Positions 1 to 6,537 of a stretch of DNA of 6,718 bases are shown here, one piece after another (the stretch's first letter is position 1; every line of letters begins with the position of its first letter). Made by a program: the position numbers and the translations under genes. The notes under the pieces were generated by a model. The model made no database searches, was not told the origin of the DNA, and was given only the letters and a program-made list of their open reading frames with translations. This DNA is from an uncultured bacterium (GTDB lineage Bacteria > Bacteroidota > Bacteroidia > Bacteroidales > Bacteroidaceae): NCBI GenBank assembly GCA_905215575.1, contig CAJMQV010000107.1:1-6718 (forward strand). Reading direction: 5' to 3'.

Positions 1-940
1 TACCAATGATAGAACGGTTTAGCAATGGCTTCATCGGATCCTTGCTGAGTGCCAGATGGTTCTTTCCGCGCAAGCGTCCCACCATCAGGTGCGGATCGTA
101 GGTCGGAGAAGATACCATGCAGAGAATTTCACCGGTAGAAGGTTCGATAGCTACGATACTTCCCAGTTTACCTTGCATCAGGCGTTCGCCCAAGGCTTGC
201 AATTTCAGATCCAATCCTAAGGTAAGATCTTTTCCTGGTATCGGGTCTTTGTCAAACTTGCCGTCCATGTATTTTCCCTGTATGCGTCCGTGCGCGTCGC
301 GTAGCAGGATTTCTATGCCTTTTTCGCCTCGAAGTTGCTCTTCGTAGTAGCGTTCTACACCCAGTTTTCCGATGTAGTCTCCGCTCTGGTAGTAGTCATC
401 TTTTTCGATGTCGGCAGTAGAAACTTCACCCACATCGCCTAAAACATGAGCGGCATAGGGATGCTGATATTGGCGGATGGCTCTCTTTTGGATATAAAAT
501 CCCGGAAAGCGGAACAGCTTTTCCCGGAACATGCTGAATTCTTCGGCCGAGAGCTGGCTCATGAACAACTGCTGTGTGTAGCTGGAGTAGCCGGGGTTGC
601 GTCTGCGGTCCTTGATTTCCTCCATTCTTTTTGTATAAAACTCCGGAGTAATACCTAAACTTCGGCACAGATCGGCTGTGTCTACTCCAATTTGCTCACG
701 CATGACAACCATGATGTCATAGGCCGGCTGGTTGTAAACCAGCAGTTTTCCGTTGCGGTCGGTAATGATACCGCGCGACGGATATTTGATGCGTTTCAGA
801 AAAGCGTTGGAGTCTGCATTCTTTTTATAGTCATCGCTCATTAACTGAAGCGTAAACAGTCGTATAAGAAATACGATGACAATGAATACGGCAGCGCCAC
901 CGATGACAAATTTTCGGTTTTCGAAATCGTATTTTCCCAT
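1..940 (-). CDS. mrdA: Penicillin-binding protein 2 (PBP2), N-terminal part, cut by window edge
   Basis: Class B penicillin-binding protein that cross-links peptidoglycan in the lateral wall as part of the Rod complex, acting in the periplasm from an inner-membrane anchor. I translated 313 residues from ATG at 938-940 with no stop before position 1. They show a short cytoplasmic N terminus (MGKYDFENRKF), one membrane segment at about residues 11-32, the dimerisation-domain motif RGIITDRNGKLL (about 55-66), and the start of the transpeptidase domain (GSIVAIEPSTGEILCMVSSP, about 260-279). The last visible residues, PLLNRSIIG, normally lie a few residues before the catalytic SxxK, so the active serine falls just outside the window. 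The ATG lies 6 nt after the mreD stop, and no clear Shine-Dalgarno precedes it. Position after mreD separates it from the division paralogue FtsI. A rodA gene is expected next but is not visible. Confidence 0.95.
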   Translation of the reverse strand, partial: MGKYDFENRKFVIGGAAVFIVIVFLIRLFTLQLMSDDYKKNADSNAFLKRIKYPSRGIITDRNGKLLVYNQPAYDIMVVMREQIGVDTADLCRSLGITPEFYTKRMEEIKDRRRNPGYSSYTQQLFMSQLSAEEFSMFREKLFRFPGFYIQKRAIRQYQHPYAAHVLGDVGEVSTADIEKDDYYQSGDYIGKLGVERYYEEQLRGEKGIEILLRDAHGRIQGKYMDGKFDKDPIPGKDLTLGLDLKLQALGERLMQGKLGSIVAIEPSTGEILCMVSSPTYDPHLMVGRLRGKNHLALSKDPMKPLLNRSIIG

Positions 941-946
941 AAATGC

Positions 947-1462
947 TTAGTTTTTCTGCTTTTTAGGATTGCGTGCAAATTCCAGTGTCATCATTAAAAG
1001 CAGAGATAAGGCAATGCTTCCTCCCATACTGGTGAGCAGAACTCTCCAGTTGAAGAAAGAGAATGCTTCCAGTAAAAAGAATGAGATGTGGTGGAGCAAT
1101 GTTGCCAAAAAGAGCAGCTGAAAGAATTTCCACTTGCCCATAGAGCGAATGGAAGGAACCAGATCCTCGGGCGCGTCTTTTGAAACGAATAGTTTTAAAA
1201 GAGGGGGAAGGAAGAAAGCTGTCAGAGTCATCGATGCCGAAACTACTCCGGGAGTGCCGGAAAATAGGTCGATCAGCATTCCGAGCGCAAATCCCCAAAT
1301 CAACAATGTGCTTCGGGATGTGTTTTTAGGAAACAGCAGCAGAAAATAAACACTGATCAACGGTGTGATGCAACCCAGGATATGAATCTGGTTGAATACC
1401 AGCACCTGTATGGCCCAAAGGGCTATCATCCATAAAACTTTATAAAACCAAACTAATACCAT
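947..1462 (-). CDS. mreD: Rod shape-determining protein MreD
   Basis: Small integral inner-membrane protein that works with MreC to connect cytoplasmic MreB filaments to the periplasmic wall-synthesis enzymes. The 171-residue product is of usual family length and very hydrophobic, with about six membrane segments near residues 7-24, 33-45, 52-67, 72-92, 112-133 and 141-161. The stretch GMLIDLFSGTPGV (61-73) resembles the conserved MreD motif, and the C terminus is basic (ARNPKKQKN), fitting a cytoplasmic tail. The ATG at 1460-1462 is 4 nt past the mreC stop. A good Shine-Dalgarno-like AAGGAAG at 1470-1476 sits inside the last codons of mreC, which supports this start and suggests coupled translation. 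MreD proteins are poorly conserved, so the call rests on hydropathy, the motif and its place between mreC and pbp2. Confidence 0.93.
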   Translation of the reverse strand: MVLVWFYKVLWMIALWAIQVLVFNQIHILGCITPLISVYFLLLFPKNTSRSTLLIWGFALGMLIDLFSGTPGVVSASMTLTAFFLPPLLKLFVSKDAPEDLVPSIRSMGKWKFFQLLFLATLLHHISFFLLEAFSFFNWRVLLTSMGGSIALSLLLMMTLEFARNPKKQKN

Positions 1463-1466
1463 GATG

Positions 1467-2321
1467 TCACTTCCTTGATTTTTCTTTTAATTGGCTGGCA
1501 AGAGAGTCCAGCTCGTTCTGATCCGAAGACATGATGATGGATACATCACGCAGACGGGCAAAGTCGGTGCCCAAATGCACCTTGATTCGATAAGACAGGC
1601 CGTCCTTGGAATTTCTCACCTGATTTACTTTTCCGATGAATAGTCCTTCGGGGAATACCGATGAGAATCCACTGGTTTCGATTACGTCGCCAGTCTGGAT
1701 TTTGGCGTAGCGGGGTACGTCGTTCATCCAGGCATAAAGCGGGTTGCCGCCGTCCCAGTTCAGATAGCCGAAGTAGCCGCTTTTACGCAGTCGGCAGCTG
1801 ATGTTTGATTTGGAATTGAGTACCGGCATGACGATGGAGTAGTGCGGGGCTGTAAGATATATGATACCTACAACTCCGGTACCGCAGACAACGCCCATTT
1901 CCGGCCGCACTCCGTCGGCTTCTCCCCGGTTGATGGTGATATAGTTGTCCTGAAGCAATACGGAGTTGTTGACTACAGTTGCGTCAAGCAACTGATAAGA
2001 GCGGAGCAGAGAGTCGGTCCGCTGTTCGGTGTAACTGTGTTGTGTGTCGAGTTTTTCGAGTTGGTGTTCTAATTGTGCAATGCGGTGTTCCAGCACAACA
2101 TTGCGTTCGGTCAGTGCCCGGTTGTTGTCGCCCAAAGCCAGATAAGCCAGAATGTTGGACTGCCATTCCATGACTTTTCCGGAAACGGTGTTGGCCGAGG
2201 TAAACCATACACTGCCCTGATAGCCGTTATAGCGGAACAGGGCGCACAGGCTGACGGCCTCTAATAGGATAAAGACCAGCCAGTAATTGTATTTCGATAG
2301 AAAATCAAGTAGTTTACGCAC
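1467..2321 (-). CDS. mreC: Rod shape-determining protein MreC
   Basis: Periplasmic scaffold of the elongation machinery, anchored by one N-terminal helix; in studied bacteria it self-assembles and activates PBP2. The 284-residue protein has a membrane segment at about 12-30 (NYWLVFILLEAVSLCALF), a probable coiled coil at about 65-110 (LTERNVVLEHRIAQLEHQLEKL), and a beta-rich MreC core from about 114 to 265. The core includes NRGEADGVRPEMGVV (131-145) and the family motif ETSGFSSVFPEGLFIGKV (215-232). The polar tail after about 266 is probably unstructured. The start codon is GTG at 2319-2321; it gives the expected MreC N terminus, MRKLLDFLSKYNYW, and no better start is visible. No clear Shine-Dalgarno precedes it. 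The start lies 14 nt beyond the U-tract of a terminator-like hairpin, and the stop is 4 nt before mreD. Confidence 0.95.
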   Translation of the reverse strand: MRKLLDFLSKYNYWLVFILLEAVSLCALFRYNGYQGSVWFTSANTVSGKVMEWQSNILAYLALGDNNRALTERNVVLEHRIAQLEHQLEKLDTQHSYTEQRTDSLLRSYQLLDATVVNNSVLLQDNYITINRGEADGVRPEMGVVCGTGVVGIIYLTAPHYSIVMPVLNSKSNISCRLRKSGYFGYLNWDGGNPLYAWMNDVPRYAKIQTGDVIETSGFSSVFPEGLFIGKVNQVRNSKDGLSYRIKVHLGTDFARLRDVSIIMSSDQNELDSLASQLKEKSRK

Positions 2322-2335
2322 GTTCTTGTCTGATT

Positions 2336-2392
2336 AAAGAAAAACGGGAAATGAAAGGCGACGGGTACAACCTCGCCGGGTTTCATTTCCCG
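2336..2392 (-). terminator. Terminator-like hairpin between mreB and mreC (possible attenuator)
   Basis: On the minus strand, 28 nt after the mreB stop, a perfect 12-bp stem (2345-2356 with 2381-2392, arm CGGGAAATGAAA) continues into a 5-bp GC-rich stem (2357-2361 GGCGA with 2373-2377 TCGCC). A 3-nt bulge at 2378-2380 lies on one side, and a possible 3-bp inner pairing at 2364-2366/2370-2372 closes the loop. The stem is followed by TTTTTCTTT (2344-2336 read on the minus strand). This has the form of an intrinsic terminator. Because mreC, mreD and pbp2 follow on the same strand without an evident new -7 box, partial termination is more likely than complete arrest. Termination itself is inferred. 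Confidence 0.75.
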
Positions 2393-2420
2393 CAGTTATG
2401 ATTCTTGTTCCTTTGGTGTA

Positions 2421-3440
2421 TTACATCAGGAAAGAGAAATTGTTTACGTTTTTCAGCGCAATTCCAGTTCCCTTAGCCACACTGTGCAACGGATCGTCGG
2501 CAATGTGGAACGGGATGTTGATCTTGTCTGTCAAGCGCTTGTCCAGTCCGCGCAGCAAGGCTCCGCCACCGCTCAGGTAAATACCGTTGTGCACAATGTC
2601 GGCATACAGTTCCGGTGGTGTATTTTCCAGAGCGTTCAGCACTGCTGTTTCGATGCGGGCGATGGATTTCTCCAGGCAGTGGGCAATTTCCTGATAGCAT
2701 ACCGGCACTTCCATTGGCAGTGCGGTGATACGGTTCGGACCATATACCACGTAGTCTTCAGGAGCTTCTTCGCCCAGATCGGTCAGTGCGGCACCTACAT
2801 GAATCTTGATTCGTTCGGCCATACGCTCGCTCACCTTCACATTGTGCTGGCGGCTCATGTATTCCTGGATGTCGGCAGTGAGGTCGTCTCCGGCGATACG
2901 GATGGAGTTGTTGGTTACGATACCTCCCAATGAGATAACGGCAATTTCTGTAGAACCGCCGCCTATATCAACGATCATGTTACCCTGAGGAGCCTCTACG
3001 TCGATACCGATACCGATAGCGGCTGCCATCGGTTCGTAGATAAGGTATACCTCGCGTCCGCCGGCATGTTCGGCAGAGTCGCGTACGGCGCGCAGCTCTA
3101 CTTCGGTAGAACCGGAAGGCACACCGATTACCATACGCAATGAAGGAGAGAAGAAGCGGCTTCCGGTGTGTACCATCTTGATGAGTCCGCGCATCATCTG
3201 CTCGCAGGCATAGAAGTCGGCAATCACACCTTCGCGCAGAGGGCGCACGGTGCGGATGTTGTCGTGTGTCTTTTCGTACATCATTTTGGCCTTTTCGCCC
3301 ACGGCAATCATCTTGTCGGAGCGGCGGTCGAGTGCTACGACCGAAGGCTCATCTACCACAATCTTCCCGTCGCAGGTAATGATCGTATTGGCAGTACCCA
3401 AGTCCATTGCGATTTCTTGAGTAAATGAAAAAAATCCCAT
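2421..3440 (-). CDS. mreB: Rod shape-determining protein MreB (bacterial actin)
   Basis: Actin-like ATPase that polymerises on the inner face of the cytoplasmic membrane and steers the Rod complex around the cell. The 339 residues match normal MreB length. Visible actin-fold motifs are phosphate-1 DLGTANT (13-19), the region around YEPMAAAIG (135-143) with the probable catalytic Glu136, phosphate-2 DIGGGSTE (158-165) and the adenosine motif LSGGGALLRGL (289-299). The N terminus MGFFSFTQE is hydrophobic and fits membrane binding. The ATG at 3438-3440 has an AGGAA at 3450-3454 about 9 nt upstream. The gene starts 30 bp after the purH stop and is followed by the terminator-like hairpin before mreC. 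Overall sequence is intact and typical; MreB-like or Mbl paralogues cannot be fully excluded, but mreC and mreD downstream support mreB. Confidence 0.98.
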   Translation of the reverse strand: MGFFSFTQEIAMDLGTANTIITCDGKIVVDEPSVVALDRRSDKMIAVGEKAKMMYEKTHDNIRTVRPLREGVIADFYACEQMMRGLIKMVHTGSRFFSPSLRMVIGVPSGSTEVELRAVRDSAEHAGGREVYLIYEPMAAAIGIGIDVEAPQGNMIVDIGGGSTEIAVISLGGIVTNNSIRIAGDDLTADIQEYMSRQHNVKVSERMAERIKIHVGAALTDLGEEAPEDYVVYGPNRITALPMEVPVCYQEIAHCLEKSIARIETAVLNALENTPPELYADIVHNGIYLSGGGALLRGLDKRLTDKINIPFHIADDPLHSVAKGTGIALKNVNNFSFLM

Positions 3441-3470
3441 AATCAGTATTTCCTGTTTGTTAGTACTCGA

Positions 3471-4070
3471 TTACTTGTTGTCAGCAAACCAGGCGTGGAT
3501 TGCAGTGTCGTAGTGGCTGCTCACGCCGAAAGCGCGGGTAGCGAACATCTGGCGCTGTGCCAGTGTAGTCTGTGCGCCGTTTTCTTTCAGAATGTTCAGG
3601 AAGTCGGCATATTCAGCCTTGCTTGGGATGATCACTACATCGTTGAAGTTCTTGGCTGCGGCACGGATCAAAGAGATACCGCCTATGTCGATCTTTTCGA
3701 TGATGTCGGCTGCTGAAGCTCCGCTGGCTACGGTTGCCTCAAACGGATAAAGGTCTACGATGACCAGGTCGATTTCCGGAATTTCATATTTTTTCATCTG
3801 TGCCTGATCCTCTTCCAAAGCACGACGACCCAGGATACCTCCGAATACTTTCGGGTGCAGAGTCTTCACGCGTCCGCCAAGGATTGACGGATAGGTGGTC
3901 AGGTCCTCAACGGCCTGGCATGGATAGCCAAGGCTTTCGATGAAACTCTGGGTTCCTCCGGTTGAAAGGAACTGTACTCCGTCTTTGTGCAGTTCGGCCA
4001 GGATCTGGTCCAGACCGTCCTTATGAAATACTGAAACTAACGCTGTCTTGATTTTCTTTGTTTCTGCCAT
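3471..4070 (-). CDS. purH: Stand-alone IMP cyclohydrolase (N-terminal PurH domain only)
   Basis: Cytoplasmic enzyme for the last step of de novo purine synthesis, closing FAICAR to IMP. The 199 residues cover exactly the IMP cyclohydrolase (MGS-like) domain of PurH, with KTALVSVFHKDGL (8-20), STGGT (36-40), GGRVKTLHPKVFGGILGRR (65-83), DLYPF (106-110), KIDIGG (126-131) and AAAKN (137-141). By alignment from memory, residues Lys69, Tyr108, Asp128 and Lys140 correspond to the active-site Lys66, Tyr104, Asp125 and Lys137 of human ATIC. The usual bifunctional PurH is about 500-530 residues, with a C-terminal AICAR formyltransferase domain; here a TAA follows FADNK and mreB starts 30 bp later, so that domain is absent from this locus. 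All cyclohydrolase motifs are intact, which argues for a working one-domain enzyme rather than a broken gene. The ATG at 4068-4070 has no clear Shine-Dalgarno. It is probably the first gene of the mre cluster. Confidence 0.92.
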   Translation of the reverse strand: MAETKKIKTALVSVFHKDGLDQILAELHKDGVQFLSTGGTQSFIESLGYPCQAVEDLTTYPSILGGRVKTLHPKVFGGILGRRALEEDQAQMKKYEIPEIDLVIVDLYPFEATVASGASAADIIEKIDIGGISLIRAAAKNFNDVVIIPSKAEYADFLNILKENGAQTTLAQRQMFATRAFGVSSHYDTAIHAWFADNK

Positions 4071-4107
4071 ACTGTATTCTATTATCTATTACTGTGATTC
4101 TGAACTG

Positions 4108-4115
4108 CAAAGATA
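4108..4115 (-). promoter_or_regulatory. Bacteroidota-type -7 promoter element for the purH-mre cluster
   Basis: The minus strand reads TATCTTTG, a perfect match to the Bacteroidetes -7 consensus TAnnTTTG. It ends 37 nt before the purH ATG, which would give a leader of roughly 30 nt. No good TTTG -33 element is seen at 19-21 nt upstream; the nearest similar motif, TTTA at 4142-4145 by reverse complement, is too far. Assignment is by consensus match and position only. Confidence 0.6.
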
Positions 4116-4118
4116 CGA

Positions 4119-4155
4119 ATTTTCTGATTCACTATACTTATAAAGTACAGAAAAT
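4119..4155. repeat. Nested inverted repeat upstream of the purH promoter
   Basis: Outer arms ATTTTCTG (4119-4126) and CAGAAAAT (4148-4155) are perfect 8-bp complements 21 bp apart. Directly inside the right arm lies a second dyad, TACTT (4135-4139) and AAGTA (4143-4147), with a 3-nt centre. The element sits immediately upstream of the TATCTTTG box, over the -33 region of the purH promoter. It is also downstream of the AraC-type gene on the same strand, so it could be an operator or a weak AT-rich terminator. No U-tract follows it, which makes the terminator reading less attractive. Confidence 0.45.
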
Positions 4156-4227
4156 CATGGAAAAATATGGTTAAATCCGCAATGTGTGCTTCATGTTTGC
4201 CGGTTTTGCCGCTTTCGGGGCTCTGGG

Positions 4228-5055
4228 CTATCTGCTCTTGCGGAATTGCAGGGGCGGTAATCCTTCGTGTCTGCGGAAGAAACGGGCGAAAAACGATGAG
4301 TTGGGAAAGTGCAGCGTTTCGGCAATTTCCTGAATGCTCAGATCGGTTGATTTAAGCAGAAGCTTGGCTTCGCGCATCAGGAAATCCGAGAGCCAGAAGT
4401 AAAAGGTCTGTCCGGTTTTCTGTCGGATAGTGCGCATCAGATGCTTGTCGGAGATGCAGAGCTTTCCGGCATAGAAGGCGGCATAGTGCTCTTCCTTGCA
4501 GTGCAGGTGGAGCAGGTAAAAGAATCGGTCGGTAATTTCGTCCGGACGCGACACTCGGACCTTGGTTTCCCGGTGGATATAGAGCCGGTTCACCTCCATG
4601 ATCAGTGCAAAGAGCAGTCCTTTGATAATCTCTTTGTTGTTTTCGGGCGCACGGTAACGCTCTTCAATGAATTCGAAGTAGCGCTGCAAAAGGTTCGCGG
4701 TGCGTGTGTCGGGAGTAATGAGCGGTGAATAAGCCACTTTGTGCGAAATTTCAGCTTTGAGCAGTAGCGGAAAATCGGCCATGAAATCAAAGTCGAAGAA
4801 CAGACACTGCGCCCGGAAATCGTTGCTGTGGGACTGTGGACGGAGCAGCATGTTGGGCAGGAGAAACAGAAATGTGTTCTCGGTGAGTGTATGCTGATGG
4901 CCGTCGATTTGCATTTGGGCTTCTCCCTGCATTACGAACAGGAAATGTACCCGTCCGATGGGAGTGCGCCAGTTTTGCCCTTCCTGTACGAAAGGCAGAG
5001 CATCCGGATTCAGACCGGTTATTCCGAATCGGGTGAAGTTTGTGTTCATTGTCAT
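4228..5055 (-). CDS. AraC/XylS-family transcriptional regulator
   Basis: DNA-binding regulator, 275 residues from ATG at 5053-5055, close to the typical 270-300. Residues about 1-165 look like the cupin-type ligand-sensing domain of the family (beta-rich run RVHFLFVMQGEAQMQIDGHQ, then LFLLPNMLLRPQ). Residues about 175-275 form the double helix-turn-helix domain: a first HTH around FYAGKLCISDKHLMRTIRQKTG, and a second around LSIQEIAETLHFPNSSFFARFFRRHEGLPPLQFRK, which keeps the family pattern IAxxxxFxxxSxFxRxFKxxxGxxPxxFR. An upstream in-frame TTG at 5068-5070 lies inside a likely -7 promoter box, so ATG 5055 or ATG 5049 is preferred. It is divergent from a drug-efflux transporter gene across 128 bp, suggesting it controls that gene and perhaps itself. 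The ligand cannot be deduced. Confidence 0.92.
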   Translation of the reverse strand: MTMNTNFTRFGITGLNPDALPFVQEGQNWRTPIGRVHFLFVMQGEAQMQIDGHQHTLTENTFLFLLPNMLLRPQSHSNDFRAQCLFFDFDFMADFPLLLKAEISHKVAYSPLITPDTRTANLLQRYFEFIEERYRAPENNKEIIKGLLFALIMEVNRLYIHRETKVRVSRPDEITDRFFYLLHLHCKEEHYAAFYAGKLCISDKHLMRTIRQKTGQTFYFWLSDFLMREAKLLLKSTDLSIQEIAETLHFPNSSFFARFFRRHEGLPPLQFRKSR

Positions 5056-5067
5056 TGCATTTTGTTG

Positions 5068-5075
5068 CAAATATA
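5068..5075 (-). promoter_or_regulatory. Bacteroidota-type -7 element for the AraC-family gene
   Basis: The minus strand reads TATATTTG, a perfect TAnnTTTG match. At the expected -33 spacing the minus strand has CCTG (5095-5098), matching only two of four bases of TTTG, as would fit a promoter that needs activation. The box ends 12 nt before ATG 5055 and 18 nt before ATG 5049, so the transcript would have a very short leader. Confidence 0.5.
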
Positions 5076-5083
5076 CTCTTTTG

Positions 5084-5157
5084 CGTGAAACCTGCAGGTA
5101 TCTTGGTTACGATTAGGACATTTTTGGTAGAGAATAGGGCGAAACCTATTCGTGAAA
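5084..5157. repeat. Candidate operator repeats between the regulator and transporter genes
   Basis: Two kinds of repeat share this stretch. A perfect inverted repeat is GAATAGG (5132-5138) / CCTATTC (5145-5151) with a 6-nt centre. Direct repeats are GAAACCT at 5087-5093 and 5141-5147 (54 bp apart, about five helical turns), and CGTGAAA at 5084-5090 and 5151-5157. Together they look like partial copies of a site near CGTGAAACCT. AraC-type proteins usually bind direct half-sites, so the GAAACCT pair is the better candidate for the neighbouring regulator. Binding is inferred. Confidence 0.4.
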
Positions 5158-5163
5158 AGTTCG

Positions 5164-5171
5164 GAACTTTG
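5164..5171 (+). promoter_or_regulatory. Weak -7-like element before the efflux gene
   Basis: GAACTTTG matches TAnnTTTG at five of six fixed positions and lies 12 nt before the first ATG of the transporter. No TTTG occurs at -33 spacing; the GAATAGG/CCTATTC inverted repeat covers that position instead. This fits an activator-dependent promoter, but the match is too short to be certain. Confidence 0.3.
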
Positions 5172-5183
5172 CACCCGGATTAA

Positions 5184-6404
5184 ATGGATGAAATGAATAT
5201 GAACGAAAAATCAAGAAATTCTGAGCTTTATTTGTTGTTAATGGTGGGAGCCATTTCTGCTTTTGGTCCTTTTGTGACAGACTTTTATTTGCCGGCCCTT
5301 CCATCACTAAATGAATATTTTCACACTACGGCCTCGTTGGTTCAGCTGAGTCTTACCTTCAGTATGGTAGGTCTGGCTGTGGGGCAGTTGGTCATCGGTC
5401 CTTTGAGCGACAAGTATGGTCGTAAATCTCCGTTGATTCTGTCGCTGGTGGCCTTTTCCGTTTCAACATTAGGCTGTCTGTATGCCCCCGATATTTATTG
5501 GTTTATCTTTTTCCGTCTGATACAGGGGCTGGCAGGTGCCGGTGGCTTGGTGATTTCCAAATCCATAGCAGTGGATTTGTATGAAGGTAAGGAATTGGCA
5601 CGTTTCTTTTCCATGTTGAGCAGCGTGCAGGGATTGGCTCCTATTTGTGCTCCGGTGTTAGGAGGATTTTTGCTCGAGCTGACCAATTGGAAGGGAATTT
5701 TCTGGATACTCTTTGCTATCGGACTTTTGTTGCTGGTGACTCTGTTCTTTTTCAAGGAGTCTTTGCCGTCGGCTGCGCGCTGTGAGGGTAGTGTTTGGGT
5801 GGCTTTCCGGCGTTATGTGCCCGTATTGGGGCACGGCCGCTTCATGTGTTATGTGCTGGTGCAGGCTTTTGCCATGGGCGTGATGTTTACTTATATTGCC
5901 GCCTCTCCTTTTGTTTTTCAGAATCATTATGGTATGTCGCCGGTGGCTTACAGTCTGTGTTTTGGTGCCAACGCTGTGGCGGTCATGTTAGGTAGTCTGA
6001 TCGTATCATTTTTCCGCGGGGCTACGCAGGCCATGCGTGTAGGTGTAGTGGGGTTTGCCTTGCTTAGCTTGCTGGTAGCTGCGGTATTGATTTCCGGTGC
6101 TCCGGTGATGATAGTTGAGGGCTGTTTGTTCGTGTTTATGATGTTCCTGGGATTGATTCTGCCCAGCAGTACGATGCTGGCACTTGATCTGGAACGTGAA
6201 AATTCCGGAAATGCTTCGGCTGTGCTTGGGTTTCTGATGTTTCTTTTCGGGGGAGCGCTCTCGCCGCTGACCGGATTGGGCGATATGCTTCAGACCACCA
6301 GTCTGATTATGGTGCTTTGCTGCGCGGCGGCTTTGATTTGTACGCTGCTTACCACTGCCCGATTTTCGCGCTATATTCTTAAGGGGCACATGGTAAAGGC
6401 TTGA
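5184..6404 (+). CDS. Bcr/CflA-family MFS multidrug efflux transporter
   Basis: Inner-membrane proton-driven drug antiporter of the major facilitator superfamily (DHA1, Bcr/CflA group); family members export compounds such as bicyclomycin, chloramphenicol or sulfonamides. The 406 residues match the family's roughly 400, with about 12 hydrophobic segments. Typical signatures are the first-helix motif TDFYLPALP (32-40), motif A GPLSDKYGRK (72-81) in the loop after helix 2, FFRLIQGLAGAGG (109-121), the antiporter motif C-like GLAPICAPVLGG (150-161), the central FFFKESLP (188-195), and ENSGNASAVLGFLMFLFGG (339-357) near the end, much like E. coli Bcr. The first ATG (5184) is used; ATGs at 5193 and 5199 are also in frame, and no Shine-Dalgarno decides among them. 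The gene is divergent from the AraC-type regulator and ends in a clear terminator. The substrate is unknown. Confidence 0.93.
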   Translation: MDEMNMNEKSRNSELYLLLMVGAISAFGPFVTDFYLPALPSLNEYFHTTASLVQLSLTFSMVGLAVGQLVIGPLSDKYGRKSPLILSLVAFSVSTLGCLYAPDIYWFIFFRLIQGLAGAGGLVISKSIAVDLYEGKELARFFSMLSSVQGLAPICAPVLGGFLLELTNWKGIFWILFAIGLLLLVTLFFFKESLPSAARCEGSVWVAFRRYVPVLGHGRFMCYVLVQAFAMGVMFTYIAASPFVFQNHYGMSPVAYSLCFGANAVAVMLGSLIVSFFRGATQAMRVGVVGFALLSLLVAAVLISGAPVMIVEGCLFVFMMFLGLILPSSTMLALDLERENSGNASAVLGFLMFLFGGALSPLTGLGDMLQTTSLIMVLCCAAALICTLLTTARFSRYILKGHMVKA

Positions 6405-6491
6405 TTCTGGAGAATACGTTTTTATGAGGGCTTACTATTCTTGAAGAAGAAGGCTTTTGAGAAACGGAGAATTTGTTCCCGGTGATTTTGG

Positions 6492-6537
6492 AAAATGATG
6501 CTGATGAATTTTGCATTTCGTCAGCATCATTTTTTTA
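6492..6537 (+). terminator. Intrinsic terminator of the efflux gene
   Basis: A 14-bp stem pairs ATGATGCTGATGAA (6495-6508) with 6517-6530, broken only by one T-G wobble (6505/6520), around an 8-nt loop. It runs into a T tract through 6536, and AAA at 6492-6494 can extend the stem. It begins 87 nt after the transporter stop. Confidence 0.85.

Noticed and set aside
2484..2933. 149-codon plus-strand frame opposite mreB
   Set aside because: It is an antisense shadow of mreB, which has every actin-fold motif; it has no independent signal of its own.
3441..3470. purH as a pseudogene with remains of its second domain
   Set aside because: The 30 bp between the stop and mreB are far too short to hold any AICARFT sequence, and no disrupted frame is seen, so a remnant cannot be claimed.
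5056..5070. Upstream TTG start giving a 280-residue AraC-family protein
   Set aside because: The TTG overlaps a perfect TATATTTG promoter element and adds only five unconserved residues; two in-frame ATGs follow at once.
5091..5098. CCTGCAGG palindrome in the regulator-transporter promoter region
   Set aside because: An 8-bp palindrome alone is weak evidence; it is probably incidental to the GAAACCT repeat that overlaps it.
6006..6389. 127-codon minus-strand frame inside the transporter gene
   Set aside because: It lies fully antisense to well-conserved transmembrane coding sequence, and its polar, Gln/His/Arg-rich product is typical of a shadow frame.
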